This document shows, piece by piece, positions 17,083 to 25,407 of a stretch of 64,000 bases of DNA (within the stretch, counting starts at the first letter, position 1; each line of letters opens with the position of its first letter). This stretch comes from Bradyrhizobium sp. (GTDB taxonomy: Bacteria > Pseudomonadota > Alphaproteobacteria > Rhizobiales > Xanthobacteraceae). Under the pieces are notes generated by a model. The model did not search any database, was not told the DNA's origin, and saw only the letters and a list, made by a program, of their open reading frames with translations. The stretch is from the NCBI RefSeq assembly GCF_030654605.1, contig NZ_JAURXB010000066.1:1-64000 (forward strand). Reading direction: 5' to 3'. Position numbers and translations under genes: made by a program.

Positions 17083-17096
17083 TTGTTGCAGCGCAA
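17083..17096 (+). promoter_or_regulatory. FNR-like box of the nirK promoter
   Basis: TTGTTGCAGCGCAA fits TTG-N8-CAA and is centred 71 bp before the nirK start codon. This leaves room for a transcription start near 17130. An FNR-like box of this kind is known in the B. japonicum nirK promoter. The gap 16926-17160 shows nothing else clear. Confidence 0.75.
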
Positions 17097-17160
17097 AGAG
17101 CCTTGTCGCGAAAGGCCTAGATTGGCGTCGGTAGAAAACTTCATATGAAGGAACGATCCG

Positions 17161-18255
17161 ATGTTGACCCGCAGAGCCGCCATGTTCAGCGCCGCCGCCG
17201 CAGTCCTCATGCTGGCGACACCAGCGCTTTCCCAAGACCTCAAGCTGCCCCGACAGAAGGTCGAACTGGTCGCGCCGCCGTTCGTGCATGCGCACGAGCA
17301 GGCCACCAGGCAGGGTCCCAAGATCATGGAGTTCACGCTCCGGATCGAGGAGAAGAAGGTGGTGATCGACGACAAGGGCACCACGTTCCACGCCATGACC
17401 TTCAACGGCTCGATGCCGGGACCGCTGATGGTGGTGCATGAGGGCGACTACGTCGAGCTGACGCTGGTCAATCCCGACACCAACTCGATGCCGCACAATA
17501 TCGATTTCCATTCGGCGACCGGCGCGCTCGGCGGCGGCGAACTCACCATGGTCAATCCCGGCGAACAGGTGGTGCTGCGCTGGAAGGCGACCAAGACCGG
17601 CGCCTTCGTCTATCACTGCGCCCCGGGCGGGCCGATGATTCCCTGGCATGTCGTCTCCGGCATGAACGGCGCCGTCATGGTGCTGCCGCGCGACGGCCTG
17701 AACGACGGCAAGGGCAAGGCGCTCAAATACGACAAGGTCTACTACATCGGCGAGCAGGACATGTACGTTCCGCGCGACGAGAAGGGAAACTTCAAGTCCT
17801 ACGAGTCCGCCGGCGAGTCCTACAACGACACCCTCGAGGTGATGCGCAAGCTGACGCCGACCCATGTCGTGTTCAACGGCAAGGCCGGGGCGCTGACCGG
17901 CAAGAATGCGCTGACCGCCAATGTCGGCGAGAACGTGCTGATCGTGCATTCGCAGGCCAATCGCGACAGCCGTCCGCATCTGATCGGCGGCCATGGCGAC
18001 TATGTCTGGGAGACCGGCAAGTTCTCCAATGCGCCGGAGACCGGCCTCGAGACCTGGTTCATCCGCGGCGGCTCCGCGGGAGCCGCGTTGTACAAGTTCC
18101 TGCAGCCGGGCATCTACGCCTATGTCACGCACAACCTGATCGAGGCCGTCGAGCTCGGCGCCACCGCGCACTTCAAGGTCGAAGGCAAGTGGAACGACGA
18201 TCTCATGACTCAGGTCAAGGCGCCGGCGGAGATTCCGGCCCCCAAGACCAACTGA
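17161..18255 (+). CDS. nirK: copper-containing nitrite reductase
   Basis: A 364-aa periplasmic enzyme reducing nitrite to nitric oxide in denitrification. A signal peptide ends near ALSQ (residue 25). Type 1 copper ligands are His112, Cys153, His163 and Met168. Type 2 ligands are His117, His152 and His324. The catalytic Asp115 and His273 are in place. Two cupredoxin domains, class I (short) length and typical GGG/HGDYVW landmarks are present. An anaerobic box lies upstream and nirV follows, as in other nirKV operons. Nitric oxide reductase genes are not in this window. Confidence 0.97.
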   Translation: MLTRRAAMFSAAAAVLMLATPALSQDLKLPRQKVELVAPPFVHAHEQATRQGPKIMEFTLRIEEKKVVIDDKGTTFHAMTFNGSMPGPLMVVHEGDYVELTLVNPDTNSMPHNIDFHSATGALGGGELTMVNPGEQVVLRWKATKTGAFVYHCAPGGPMIPWHVVSGMNGAVMVLPRDGLNDGKGKALKYDKVYYIGEQDMYVPRDEKGNFKSYESAGESYNDTLEVMRKLTPTHVVFNGKAGALTGKNALTANVGENVLIVHSQANRDSRPHLIGGHGDYVWETGKFSNAPETGLETWFIRGGSAGAALYKFLQPGIYAYVTHNLIEAVELGATAHFKVEGKWNDDLMTQVKAPAEIPAPKTN

Positions 18256-18309
18256 GAGACAAACTGAGGGTCACACCAAAGGACCAACTGACGATACGGC
18301 GGTGCCGGC

Positions 18310-19239
18310 ATGATGCCGGCACCCTCCTCCCGACGACGCGAGACGGCCATGCTGATCGCATTCAAACTCAAGCTAGCCCTGGCCTGTGTGGCCGGCCTCA
18401 CCGGACCGCTGGCGGTGGCGCCGCTGTTCAATGACGCCGCAGCGCCCGACCAGATCCCTGGCCATCCGCCCGCTTTGGTCGAACTCCAGCCCGGCACCGC
18501 GTCCTATCGGGTTGCCGGCGACTTCACCCGCGCCAACAGACAGATTGAAGCCCCCTTGACGTCGGTGCGTTTCACCCGCCCGCTGTCGATCATGAAACAT
18601 CAGGTCTCGGCCGCCGACTACCAGCGCTGCGTCGATGCGGCCAGCTGCCGCGCGCTGAGCCCGGGCGTCAAGCCCGTCGCCGACCGTCCCGCAGTGCAGA
18701 TCAGCTGGCACGATGCCGACGCCTATGCGGCCTGGCTCTCGCGCATCACCGGCGAGCAATATCGGCTGCCGACCGACGAGGAATGGGCCTTTGCCGCGGG
18801 CAACCGCTACAAGGACGACAGCCTGCCGGTCGACGACAACGATCCCTCCAAACGCTGGCTGGCCCGTTACGAGCGCGAGTCGAACCGGGAGTTGGGGACC
18901 GAGATCGAGGCGCAACCGTCAGGCCATTTCGGCGTCAACGAGAATGGCCTCTACGACATGTCAGGCAATGTCTGGGAATGGACCAGCACCTGTTTTGTCC
19001 GTTCCAAGCTTGACGAAAATGGCCAGACGATTTCGAAAAACTCGAATTGCGGCGTTCGCGTCGCCGAAGGCCAGCACCGCACCTACGTCACCGATTTCAT
19101 CCGCGATGCCCGCGCCGGCGGCTGCGCGGCCGGAGTTCCCCCCAGCAATCTCGGCTTCCGGCTGGTGCGCGAGCAAAAATCCTGGATCAGCCAGCTCTCA
19201 TCCGGCCTCGGCAAGGCGCTGTCGATCGCGCGGTCGTAG
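18310..19239 (+). CDS. nirV: NirV, formylglycine-generating-enzyme-like protein
   Basis: A 309-aa SUMF1/FGE-type protein. After a hydrophobic signal-like segment (about residues 14-35), the family landmarks are FTRPLSIMKHQVSAADYQRC, VQISWHDADAYAAWLS, YRLPTDEEWAFAAG, GLYDMSGNVWEWT and a closing NLGFRLVRE. NirV is regularly encoded with nirK; its exact role in nitrite reductase maturation is unsettled. An alternative ATG at 18349 begins right at the signal segment (MLIAFKLKLAL) and may be the true start. It lies 54 bp after nirK and is probably in one operon with it. Confidence 0.88.
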   Translation: MMPAPSSRRRETAMLIAFKLKLALACVAGLTGPLAVAPLFNDAAAPDQIPGHPPALVELQPGTASYRVAGDFTRANRQIEAPLTSVRFTRPLSIMKHQVSAADYQRCVDAASCRALSPGVKPVADRPAVQISWHDADAYAAWLSRITGEQYRLPTDEEWAFAAGNRYKDDSLPVDDNDPSKRWLARYERESNRELGTEIEAQPSGHFGVNENGLYDMSGNVWEWTSTCFVRSKLDENGQTISKNSNCGVRVAEGQHRTYVTDFIRDARAGGCAAGVPPSNLGFRLVREQKSWISQLSSGLGKALSIARS

Positions 19240-19269
19240 TTTCGCAGACGGATGAAGGCATGCAGAGAT

Positions 19270-19286
19270 TCTGGAATACTTCTAAA
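19270..19286 (+). promoter_or_regulatory. Irr-type iron control element (ICE) 1
   Basis: TCTGGAATACTTCTAAA matches 15 of 17 positions of the ICE consensus TTTRGAAYNRTTCYAAA bound by Irr in Bradyrhizobium. It lies about 117-133 bp before the fbpA-like start. Confidence 0.65.
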
Positions 19287-19292
19287 TCGAAC

Positions 19293-19309
19293 CGTGGAAT
19301 CCCTCTAAA
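19293..19309 (+). promoter_or_regulatory. Irr-type iron control element (ICE) 2, weaker
   Basis: CGTGGAATCCCTCTAAA matches about 13 of 17 ICE positions. It starts 23 bp after the first, roughly two helical turns, and so lies on the same DNA face. The pair shares GGAAT...CTAAATCG. Confidence 0.5.
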
Positions 19310-19402
19310 TCGGCACTTTCGCGGCATCGAGTCGCGGACAGCACCGCACCTGCTGCGCTACTTGAAACCGGCATCGTCATCGTCGCCGCCGGAGCAGTTC
19401 TC

Positions 19403-20431
19403 ATGATGAATTTTCGCCTCTTCACCGCAACCGCAGCGTTGCTTTGCCTGACCTCGTCCGGTGTCACGACGGCATCCGCCGACAACGGTGAGGTCAACGT
19501 CTATACCTACCGCGAGACCAAGCTGATCCAGCCGCTGTTCGACGCCTTCACCGCCGATACCGGCGTCAAGGTCAACATCGTGTCGGCCAGTTCCGGACTC
19601 GAGCAGCGCATCAAGGCCGAGGGCGCCAACAGCCCCGCCGACGTGCTGCTGACGGTCGACATCGGCCGCATCGACGAAGCCGTGCAGGCCGGGGTGACGC
19701 AGCCGATCAAATCGGAGGCGATCGACAAGATCGTGCCGGCGCAGTATCGCGATCCCGACGGTCACTGGGCCGGCATTTCCATGCGCGCGCGCGTGATCTA
19801 TGCCTCGAAGGACCGCGTCAAGCAGGAAGCCATCAGCTATGAGGAACTCGCCGATCCCAAGTGGAAGGGCAAGATCTGCATCCGCTCCGGCCAGCACATC
19901 TACAACAACGGACTGTTCGCTGCCTATGTCGCCAGGCACGGCGAGGCCAAGGCCGAGGAATGGCTGCGCGGCGTGAAAGCCAATCTCGCGCAGAAACCCT
20001 CCGGCGGGGATCGCGAGGCCGCGCGTGACGTCGCCGCCGGCAAATGCGATATCGGCATCGGCAACACCTATTACTGGGCGCTGATGATGAACAAGGATCC
20101 CGACAAGAAGCCGTGGGCGGAAGCGACCCGCGTCGTGCTGCCGACCTTTCAGGGCGGCGGCACCCACGTCAATCTTTCCGGCGTGCTGCTGGCCAAACAC
20201 GCCCCCCACCGGGCCAACGGCGTCAAGCTGATCGAATGGCTGGCCGGCGAGAAGGCGCAGCAGATGTATGCCGACCAGAACTACGAGTATCCGGTCCGCG
20301 CCGGCGTCGCCATCAATCCGACCATCGCGGGCTACGGCAAGCTAAACGCCGATTCGCTGCCGATCGCGAAGATCGCCGCCAACCGCAAAGCAGCCTCGAC
20401 GCTGGTGGACAAGGTCGGTTTTGACAATTGA
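19403..20431 (+). CDS. fbpA: ferric iron ABC transporter, periplasmic binding protein
   Basis: A 342-aa periplasmic Fe(III)-binding protein of the FbpA/AfuA/IdiA class. A signal peptide ends near TTASA (about residue 26), followed by the family opening VNVYTYRETKLIQPLFDAF. The tandem Tyr pair in GNTYYWALM matches the iron-ligand Tyr-Tyr of FbpA. GGAG is 8 nt before the ATG pair at 19403. The next gene encodes the permease; no ATPase gene follows. Two ICE-like motifs upstream suggest Irr-dependent iron control. Confidence 0.88.
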   Translation: MMNFRLFTATAALLCLTSSGVTTASADNGEVNVYTYRETKLIQPLFDAFTADTGVKVNIVSASSGLEQRIKAEGANSPADVLLTVDIGRIDEAVQAGVTQPIKSEAIDKIVPAQYRDPDGHWAGISMRARVIYASKDRVKQEAISYEELADPKWKGKICIRSGQHIYNNGLFAAYVARHGEAKAEEWLRGVKANLAQKPSGGDREAARDVAAGKCDIGIGNTYYWALMMNKDPDKKPWAEATRVVLPTFQGGGTHVNLSGVLLAKHAPHRANGVKLIEWLAGEKAQQMYADQNYEYPVRAGVAINPTIAGYGKLNADSLPIAKIAANRKAASTLVDKVGFDN

Positions 20432-20491
20432 GCTCACCCAATTGCGGCCTGCTTCCCGCTCGCCTCGGCGCGGAGGGAAGCGGTCGCATGC

Positions 20492-22159
20492 TTGCTTGAC
20501 CAGCGACCTGGCGTGAACCGCGCCACGCCCACAGGACGGGTCGCGGCGGCTGTCGCGGTGGCGACCGCGATCCTGGTCGCCGCACCCGTGATCTCGATTA
20601 TCTCGCTTGCGATGCATCCTGCGCCTGATTTGTGGCAGGATCTGATGGCCTACGTGTTGCCGCGGGCCATGATCGATACCGCGCTGCTGCTGGGCGGCGT
20701 CGGCGCCCTGGCGCTCTCGATCGGCGCCGGCACCGCGTGGCTGATCTCGCTGCATGATTTTCGCGGCCGCGCGTTGCTGGTGTGGCTGATGCCGCTGCCG
20801 CTGGCGATTCCGACTTATCTCGCCGCCTACGTCTACGCCGATTTGTTCGAGCCGCTGGGGCTGGTCCATCGCACGCTGGCGATCTGGTTTCCGCTGCGCG
20901 ACCTGGTCGGCGTGCTTCCCAATTTGCGCTCGATGCCGGGCGCGATCGTCGTCATCGGCCTCGTGCTCTACCCTTACGTCTATCTTTCCGCGCGGACCAT
21001 GTTCCAGTTCCAGAGCGCCGAATTCGCAGAGGCGGCCAGAACCCTCGGCGCCAAACGCTGGACCGTGTTCTGGCGCGTCTCGCTGCCGATGGCGCGGCCG
21101 GCGCTGGCGGTCGGAGTGGCGCTGGTATCGCTGGAAACCCTGAACGACATCGGCGCCAGCGAATATCTCGGCGTCCGGACCCTGACGGTATCGATCTTTA
21201 CCACCTGGCTCAATCGCGGCAGCCTCGCAGGCGCCGCCCAGCTTTCCTGCTTCATGCTGGCGATCGTTGCCGTCCTGATCGCGGTCGAGCGCTACGGCCG
21301 CCGCAATACGACGGCGGAGTTTTCCGCCGAAAGTCCGCGGCTGACGCCGCGAACCCGGCTGAACGGCATCAGGGGCGGAGCCGCCTTCGCGGCGTGCCTG
21401 TTGCCGGTGCTGCTCGGCTTCGTCGTGCCGGTGCTGTTCCTGCTGCAGCAGAGTTTTGGCCGCAGCCTGCTCGCGAATTTCGACATGGCGCTGGGACGCG
21501 ACGCCTTCAATTCGATTGCGTTCGCAACCCTTGCCACGCTGATCGCGCTCACGCTGGGCTTTGCCACCATTCTGGCCTGGCGCTGGCGGCCCAATCCGGT
21601 GAGGTTCATCGCCATGAACATCTCGCAGACCGGCTACGCACTGCCCGGCCTGGTGCTGGCGCTCGGCCTGCTGACGCCGGTGCTGGCGATCGACAACGGG
21701 TTGAATGCGGTGGCCGGCTGGCTGGGGCGCTCATTGCCGGGATTGATCCTGATCGGCTCGGGCGCTGCCGTTGTCATCGCCTATGTGATCCGGTTTCTGG
21801 CGGTGCCGACCGGGATGATCAAGGCCGGGTTCGAGCGGATTCCACGCGATTATGACGACAGCGCACTTGCCGCCGGCGCGGGACAGGCGACGACGTTGCG
21901 GAAAATTCATCTGCCGCTGCTGCGGCCGGCGATGCTGGGCGCCGTCATCATCGTGTTCGTGGATTGCCTGAAGGAATTGCCGGCGACGCTGCTGCTGCGG
22001 CCGCTCAACGTCGACACGCTGGCAACCTCGATCTACCAGTTCGCCAGCCGCGGCAGCTTCGAAGACGGCGCACTGGCCGCCTTGCTGATCGTCGCCGCCA
22101 GCATCGGCCCGGTGGCCTGGCTGACCCGGTTTTCCGACATGCCGAGCGGCCCGGCGTAG
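20492..22159 (+). CDS. fbpB: ferric iron ABC transporter, fused double permease
   Basis: A permease of about 555 aa with roughly 12 transmembrane segments in two homologous halves, as in FbpB/SfuB. Each half has an EAA loop: EFAEAARTLGAKRWTVFWRVSLPMARPA and DDSALAAGAGQATTLRKIHLPLLRPA. The start is uncertain: TTG 20492 has GGAGGG 14 nt upstream, and GTG 20513 is a shorter option. It lies 60 bp after fbpA. The partner ATPase (FbpC) must be encoded elsewhere. Confidence 0.87.
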   Translation: MLDQRPGVNRATPTGRVAAAVAVATAILVAAPVISIISLAMHPAPDLWQDLMAYVLPRAMIDTALLLGGVGALALSIGAGTAWLISLHDFRGRALLVWLMPLPLAIPTYLAAYVYADLFEPLGLVHRTLAIWFPLRDLVGVLPNLRSMPGAIVVIGLVLYPYVYLSARTMFQFQSAEFAEAARTLGAKRWTVFWRVSLPMARPALAVGVALVSLETLNDIGASEYLGVRTLTVSIFTTWLNRGSLAGAAQLSCFMLAIVAVLIAVERYGRRNTTAEFSAESPRLTPRTRLNGIRGGAAFAACLLPVLLGFVVPVLFLLQQSFGRSLLANFDMALGRDAFNSIAFATLATLIALTLGFATILAWRWRPNPVRFIAMNISQTGYALPGLVLALGLLTPVLAIDNGLNAVAGWLGRSLPGLILIGSGAAVVIAYVIRFLAVPTGMIKAGFERIPRDYDDSALAAGAGQATTLRKIHLPLLRPAMLGAVIIVFVDCLKELPATLLLRPLNVDTLATSIYQFASRGSFEDGALAALLIVAASIGPVAWLTRFSDMPSGPA

Positions 22160-22179
22160 GTTTCGATCTAACCGATCTG

Positions 22180-22365
22180 TCGTCCCGGACAAGCGAGCAA
22201 CGCGAGCGCCGATCCGGGACCCATAATCCCGGTCGCCTGTTGTTTGAAGAAGGTCTCTAACTCCGGCGCGCCAACGAGAGGCTGCGGCGCCGCGATGAGC
22301 GCAATTGCGCTCACGCTGGGGTCCCGGATCGGCGTTCGCTGGCGCTCACTTGTCCGGGACGACGA
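22180..22365. repeat. dispersed palindromic repeat, copy 1
   Basis: About 186 bp with long inverted ends (GTCGTCCCGGACAAGCGAGC... / ...GCTCACTTGTCCGGGACGAC). The centre contains GAAGAAGGTCTCTAACTCCG. Near-identical elements lie at 25231-25390 and 34533-34671. The outer arms can form a long stem. Such elements are abundant between genes in Bradyrhizobium. This copy has an extra inner palindrome AGCGCAATTGCGCT. Confidence 0.85.
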
Positions 22366-22414
22366 TGAGTCAATTACCTGCGCATCGCAAATTTCTTCGG
22401 CCGAGGCCAGCCGC

Positions 22415-23311
22415 TCACGGCGTCGAGAATTGCCCCGAGCGCTTGATCAGCAGATCGAGAAAACTCCGTGCCCGGAGCGACATCCAGTGCGTCTCGGGAT
22501 AGACGGCATGCAGCGGCAGGGCGGCGATCGAAAAATCGGGCAGGAGGTTCTTGAACTGACCGCTGCGGAGGCCGGCGACCGCACACCATTCGGGCAGGAT
22601 GGCGATGCCGAGATGCTGCATCACGGCTTCCTGCATCGCATCGGCATCGTCGACCAGAAGCGGCCCGTTGATCGAGGCGACGTGGCGACCGTGCTCGGAT
22701 TCGAAGATCCATTCGCTGGCGGACGACAGCCGCGAATAGACGATGCATTGGTGCGCGTCGAGATCCTCGGGCGTGCGCGGTATCGCACGTCCGCCCAGAT
22801 AGCCCGGCGTCGCGACCAGATAGCGCTGCACCGTACCCAGCCGCCGGGCCACCAGCGTGCTCGACTCCAGTTTTCCGATCCGCAGCGCCAGTTCGACGCC
22901 CTCCTCCACCAAATTGACGAAACGCTCGCTGAAACGCAGGTCGAGCCGAACGCCCGGATAGGCGCGGACATATTCGGCAATCACCGGCATCAGATAGCGC
23001 CGGCCGAACGATGAGGGCACGCTGACCCGCAGCGTACCGCTCGGCCGCAGCGAATTTTCCTCGATGTTGACCCGCGCCTGGTCGAAGCTCGCCAGGATCT
23101 GGCGCGCCAGATCGTAGATGCGGTGGCCTTCCGGGGTCGGCCGCAGTTTTCGCGTGGTGCGGAAAAACAGCTGCGTGCCGAATTCGCTTTCGAGCAGCGC
23201 GATGCGCTTGCTCACGGCCGGTTGGCCGATGCCGAGTTCGCTGGCGGCGACTGAGAAGCTGCCGCCCTCCAGGCAGCGGACAAAGGCACGCAGGCAGTCG
23301 ATGCGGTCCAT
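22415..23311 (-). CDS. LysR-family regulator, divergent to styA
   Basis: A LysR regulator of 298 aa. The N-terminal winged HTH (MDRIDCLRAFVRCLEGGSF, IGQPAVSKRIALLESEFG) is followed by an effector domain with LGIAILPEWCAVAGLRSG, of the CrgA/DsdC-like subgroup. Starts at ATG 23311 or ATG 23320 are both possible. It is divergent from the styrene-monooxygenase genes, the classic place for a pathway-specific LysR activator, with repeated ATTCC/GGAAT half-sites between. Confidence 0.88.
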   Translation of the reverse strand: MDRIDCLRAFVRCLEGGSFSVAASELGIGQPAVSKRIALLESEFGTQLFFRTTRKLRPTPEGHRIYDLARQILASFDQARVNIEENSLRPSGTLRVSVPSSFGRRYLMPVIAEYVRAYPGVRLDLRFSERFVNLVEEGVELALRIGKLESSTLVARRLGTVQRYLVATPGYLGGRAIPRTPEDLDAHQCIVYSRLSSASEWIFESEHGRHVASINGPLLVDDADAMQEAVMQHLGIAILPEWCAVAGLRSGQFKNLLPDFSIAALPLHAVYPETHWMSLRARSFLDLLIKRSGQFSTP

Positions 23312-23318
23312 CCCGATC

Positions 23319-23354
23319 ATTCCCAACAGGAATAAATCATATCCTATCCATTCC
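23319..23354. promoter_or_regulatory. candidate LysR operator half-sites
   Basis: ATTCC (23319-23323) and GGAAT (23329-23333) form an inverted repeat containing a T-N11-A core. A further ATTCC lies at 23350-23354, giving ATTCC-N5-GGAAT-N16-ATTCC. The cluster covers one possible lysR start codon, consistent with autoregulation. Confidence 0.4.
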
Positions 23355-23443
23355 GTATTCTTCGGACAAGTTGCTGGTTAGGCTGCGCGCAGCAAATCGC
23401 AGGGGGGAGAACAACTCCCGCACCGCTCGAAGGGAGGCCGCTC

Positions 23444-24697
23444 ATGAGACGTCACATCGGAATCGTCGGCGCCGGGATCGCCGGCCTGCATCTGGCGCTT
23501 TATCTGCAGAAGCACGGCGTCGCCGCCACGCTGATCACCGACCGCAGACCAGAGGATTACCGCGGCAGCCGCCTCATCAATACGGTCGCCCACCACCATG
23601 TGACGATCGCGCGCGAGGATTATCTCGGCGTCAATCACTGGACCGATCCGAAGCAGCACTATTACTACCACGACCATTTCTTCAATTTTCCGCAGCCGCT
23701 CGGCTTTCGCGGCGATTTTTCGAAGGCCAGCCGCGCCGTCGATTACCGGATCTATCTGCCGGCGCTGATGAAGGATTTCCTCGATCGCGGCGGCGCGATC
23801 GAGTACCGCCAGATCGAACAGGGCGATATCGCGGCGCTGGTCAGCCGCTTCGATCTTTTGGTGGTCGCCACCGGCAAGGGCGCGCTCGGCCAGCTGTTCA
23901 GTTACCGGCCGGAGCACACGCCCTATTCGCAGCCGCAGCGACGGCTGTGCGTCGGTCTCTATACCGGCGTCAGCCAGCCCGATCCGATGAACGTGACGCT
24001 GTCGGTTTCACCGGGCCACGGCGAGATGATCGTGATTCCCACCATCAGCTTCGACGGCGTCGCCACCGCGCTGTTGATGGAGAACATCCCCGGCGGCGAC
24101 ATGGAGGAACTGGCGACGCTGAGCTATGACGCCAATCCCAAGCATTTCCTGCAGGTCCTGCTCGGCAAGCTCGAGAAGCATCATCCGACCACCTACCATC
24201 GCATCGACACCGCGCGCTTCGACCTCGCGCAGCCCTTGGACCTGCTGCAGGGCGGCGTGGTGCCGACCGTCCGCAACACCGTGGTCGAGTTCGATGGCGG
24301 CAAATGCGCCATCGCGCTCGGCGACCTGCATTCGGTGGTCGACCCGATGATGGGACAGGGCGCCAACGTGGCCTCCTACGCGGCTTTCGTGCTCGGCGAG
24401 GAAATCGTCAAGTCAGACGTGCTCGACGCGCGGTTCTGCGAAAAGGTGGATCTGAAACGGCAGGATCGCGTGCTGGCGGCGGCGCGCTGGACCAACATCA
24501 TGCTGCAGCCGCCCTCCGAGGCGCTGGGGATGCTGATCGGCACGATGAGCCAGAACCAGGCGCTGGCCGACGAATTCACCGAGAACTTCAATTATCCGGA
24601 CCAGCAGTGGGACCGCATCTGTTCGGCGGAACGAATCCACGCCTGGATCGAGCGCAAGTCGGCGCCGGCGGCCGAGCCGATGCGGGCGAGCGCGTGA
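23444..24697 (+). CDS. styA: styrene monooxygenase, oxygenase component (StyA-type)
   Basis: A 417-aa group E flavoprotein monooxygenase that uses reduced FAD from a separate reductase to epoxidise a vinyl side chain. The FAD motif GIVGAGIAGLHLAL is at residues 6-19. Landmarks RAVDYR, SPGHGEMI, LDLLQGGVVP and GDLHSVVDPMMGQGAN match Pseudomonas StyA closely. Residues Asn46, Val48, His50, Tyr73, His76 and Ser96 equal the set I recall as the styrene-monooxygenase fingerprint, rather than that of indole monooxygenases. It is followed 10 bp later by the flavin reductase. Natural substrates could still be other alkenyl aromatics or indole. Confidence 0.9.
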   Translation: MRRHIGIVGAGIAGLHLALYLQKHGVAATLITDRRPEDYRGSRLINTVAHHHVTIAREDYLGVNHWTDPKQHYYYHDHFFNFPQPLGFRGDFSKASRAVDYRIYLPALMKDFLDRGGAIEYRQIEQGDIAALVSRFDLLVVATGKGALGQLFSYRPEHTPYSQPQRRLCVGLYTGVSQPDPMNVTLSVSPGHGEMIVIPTISFDGVATALLMENIPGGDMEELATLSYDANPKHFLQVLLGKLEKHHPTTYHRIDTARFDLAQPLDLLQGGVVPTVRNTVVEFDGGKCAIALGDLHSVVDPMMGQGANVASYAAFVLGEEIVKSDVLDARFCEKVDLKRQDRVLAAARWTNIMLQPPSEALGMLIGTMSQNQALADEFTENFNYPDQQWDRICSAERIHAWIERKSAPAAEPMRASA

Positions 24698-24707
24698 GGA
24701 GCACGAC

Positions 24708-25193
24708 ATGCAGCGCGTCGACCCGGTCGCGTTCCGACAGGCCGCCTCGCGCTTTGTGACGGGGGTTGCGGTGCTGACCGCGCTGGACCGGCGCGGCGAG
24801 GTCTGCGGCATGACCGCCAACAGTTTTGTCAGCATCAGCCTGGCGCCGCCGACCGTGCTGGTTTCGGTCAAGCCGGGACGGATGCATGATGCGATCTCAG
24901 CGGCGGCCCGCTATGGCGTCAACGTGCTGCCGGAAGACGGCAAGCACTTGTCGCGGCATTTCGCCGGCCGGCCTGCCGCCGATGCCGTCGCAGCTTGCGA
25001 GATCGTGCAGGGACTACCGAGGCTGCCCGGCTGCGTCGCGTTCTTTGCCTGCGAATTGATCCGATCCGTCGATGTCAACGACCACACGCTGTTCATCGCC
25101 GAAGTATCGACCTGCGATTACAGCGACACCCTGCCCCTGGTGTTCTTTTCCAGCCGCTACCATCTGGGTCCGGGAATGCCGGTGGACCGATAA
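24708..25193 (+). CDS. styB: NAD(P)H:flavin reductase, StyB-type partner
   Basis: A 161-aa flavin reductase of the HpaC/StyB fold. It has FRQAASRFVTGVAVLTA at the N-terminus, GMTANSFVSISLAPPTVLVSV (flavin site) and a closing YHLG. It supplies reduced FAD to the adjacent monooxygenase. GGAG precedes the ATG, and the 10-bp spacing indicates translational coupling in a styAB operon. Downstream epoxystyrene isomerase and aldehyde dehydrogenase genes (styC, styD) are not present, so the pathway here is incomplete. Confidence 0.88.
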   Translation: MQRVDPVAFRQAASRFVTGVAVLTALDRRGEVCGMTANSFVSISLAPPTVLVSVKPGRMHDAISAAARYGVNVLPEDGKHLSRHFAGRPAADAVAACEIVQGLPRLPGCVAFFACELIRSVDVNDHTLFIAEVSTCDYSDTLPLVFFSSRYHLGPGMPVDR

Positions 25194-25230
25194 AGGGGCC
25201 GCGAGCTCAATACGAGCGCTCGCTCTTCCG

Positions 25231-25390
25231 TCGTCCCGGACAAGCGAGCAAGGCGAGCGCCGATCCGGGACCCATAACCCCGGTCGTCTGTAGTTTGAAG
25301 AAGGTCTCTAACTCCGACGCTCTAACGAGAGGGCACGGCGTATGGGTCCCGGATCAGCGTTCGCTGGCGCTCACTGGTCCGGGACGACGA
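25231..25390. repeat. dispersed palindromic repeat, copy 2
   Basis: About 160 bp, same orientation as the copy at 22180-22365, sharing both arms and the GAAGAAGGTCTCTAACTCCG core. It lacks the extra inner palindrome of copy 1 and reads GCACGGCGTATGGGTCCCGG in that part. The two copies bracket the lysR-styA-styB block. Confidence 0.85.
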
Positions 25391-25407
25391 TGACTATTTG
25401 CCTGCGC

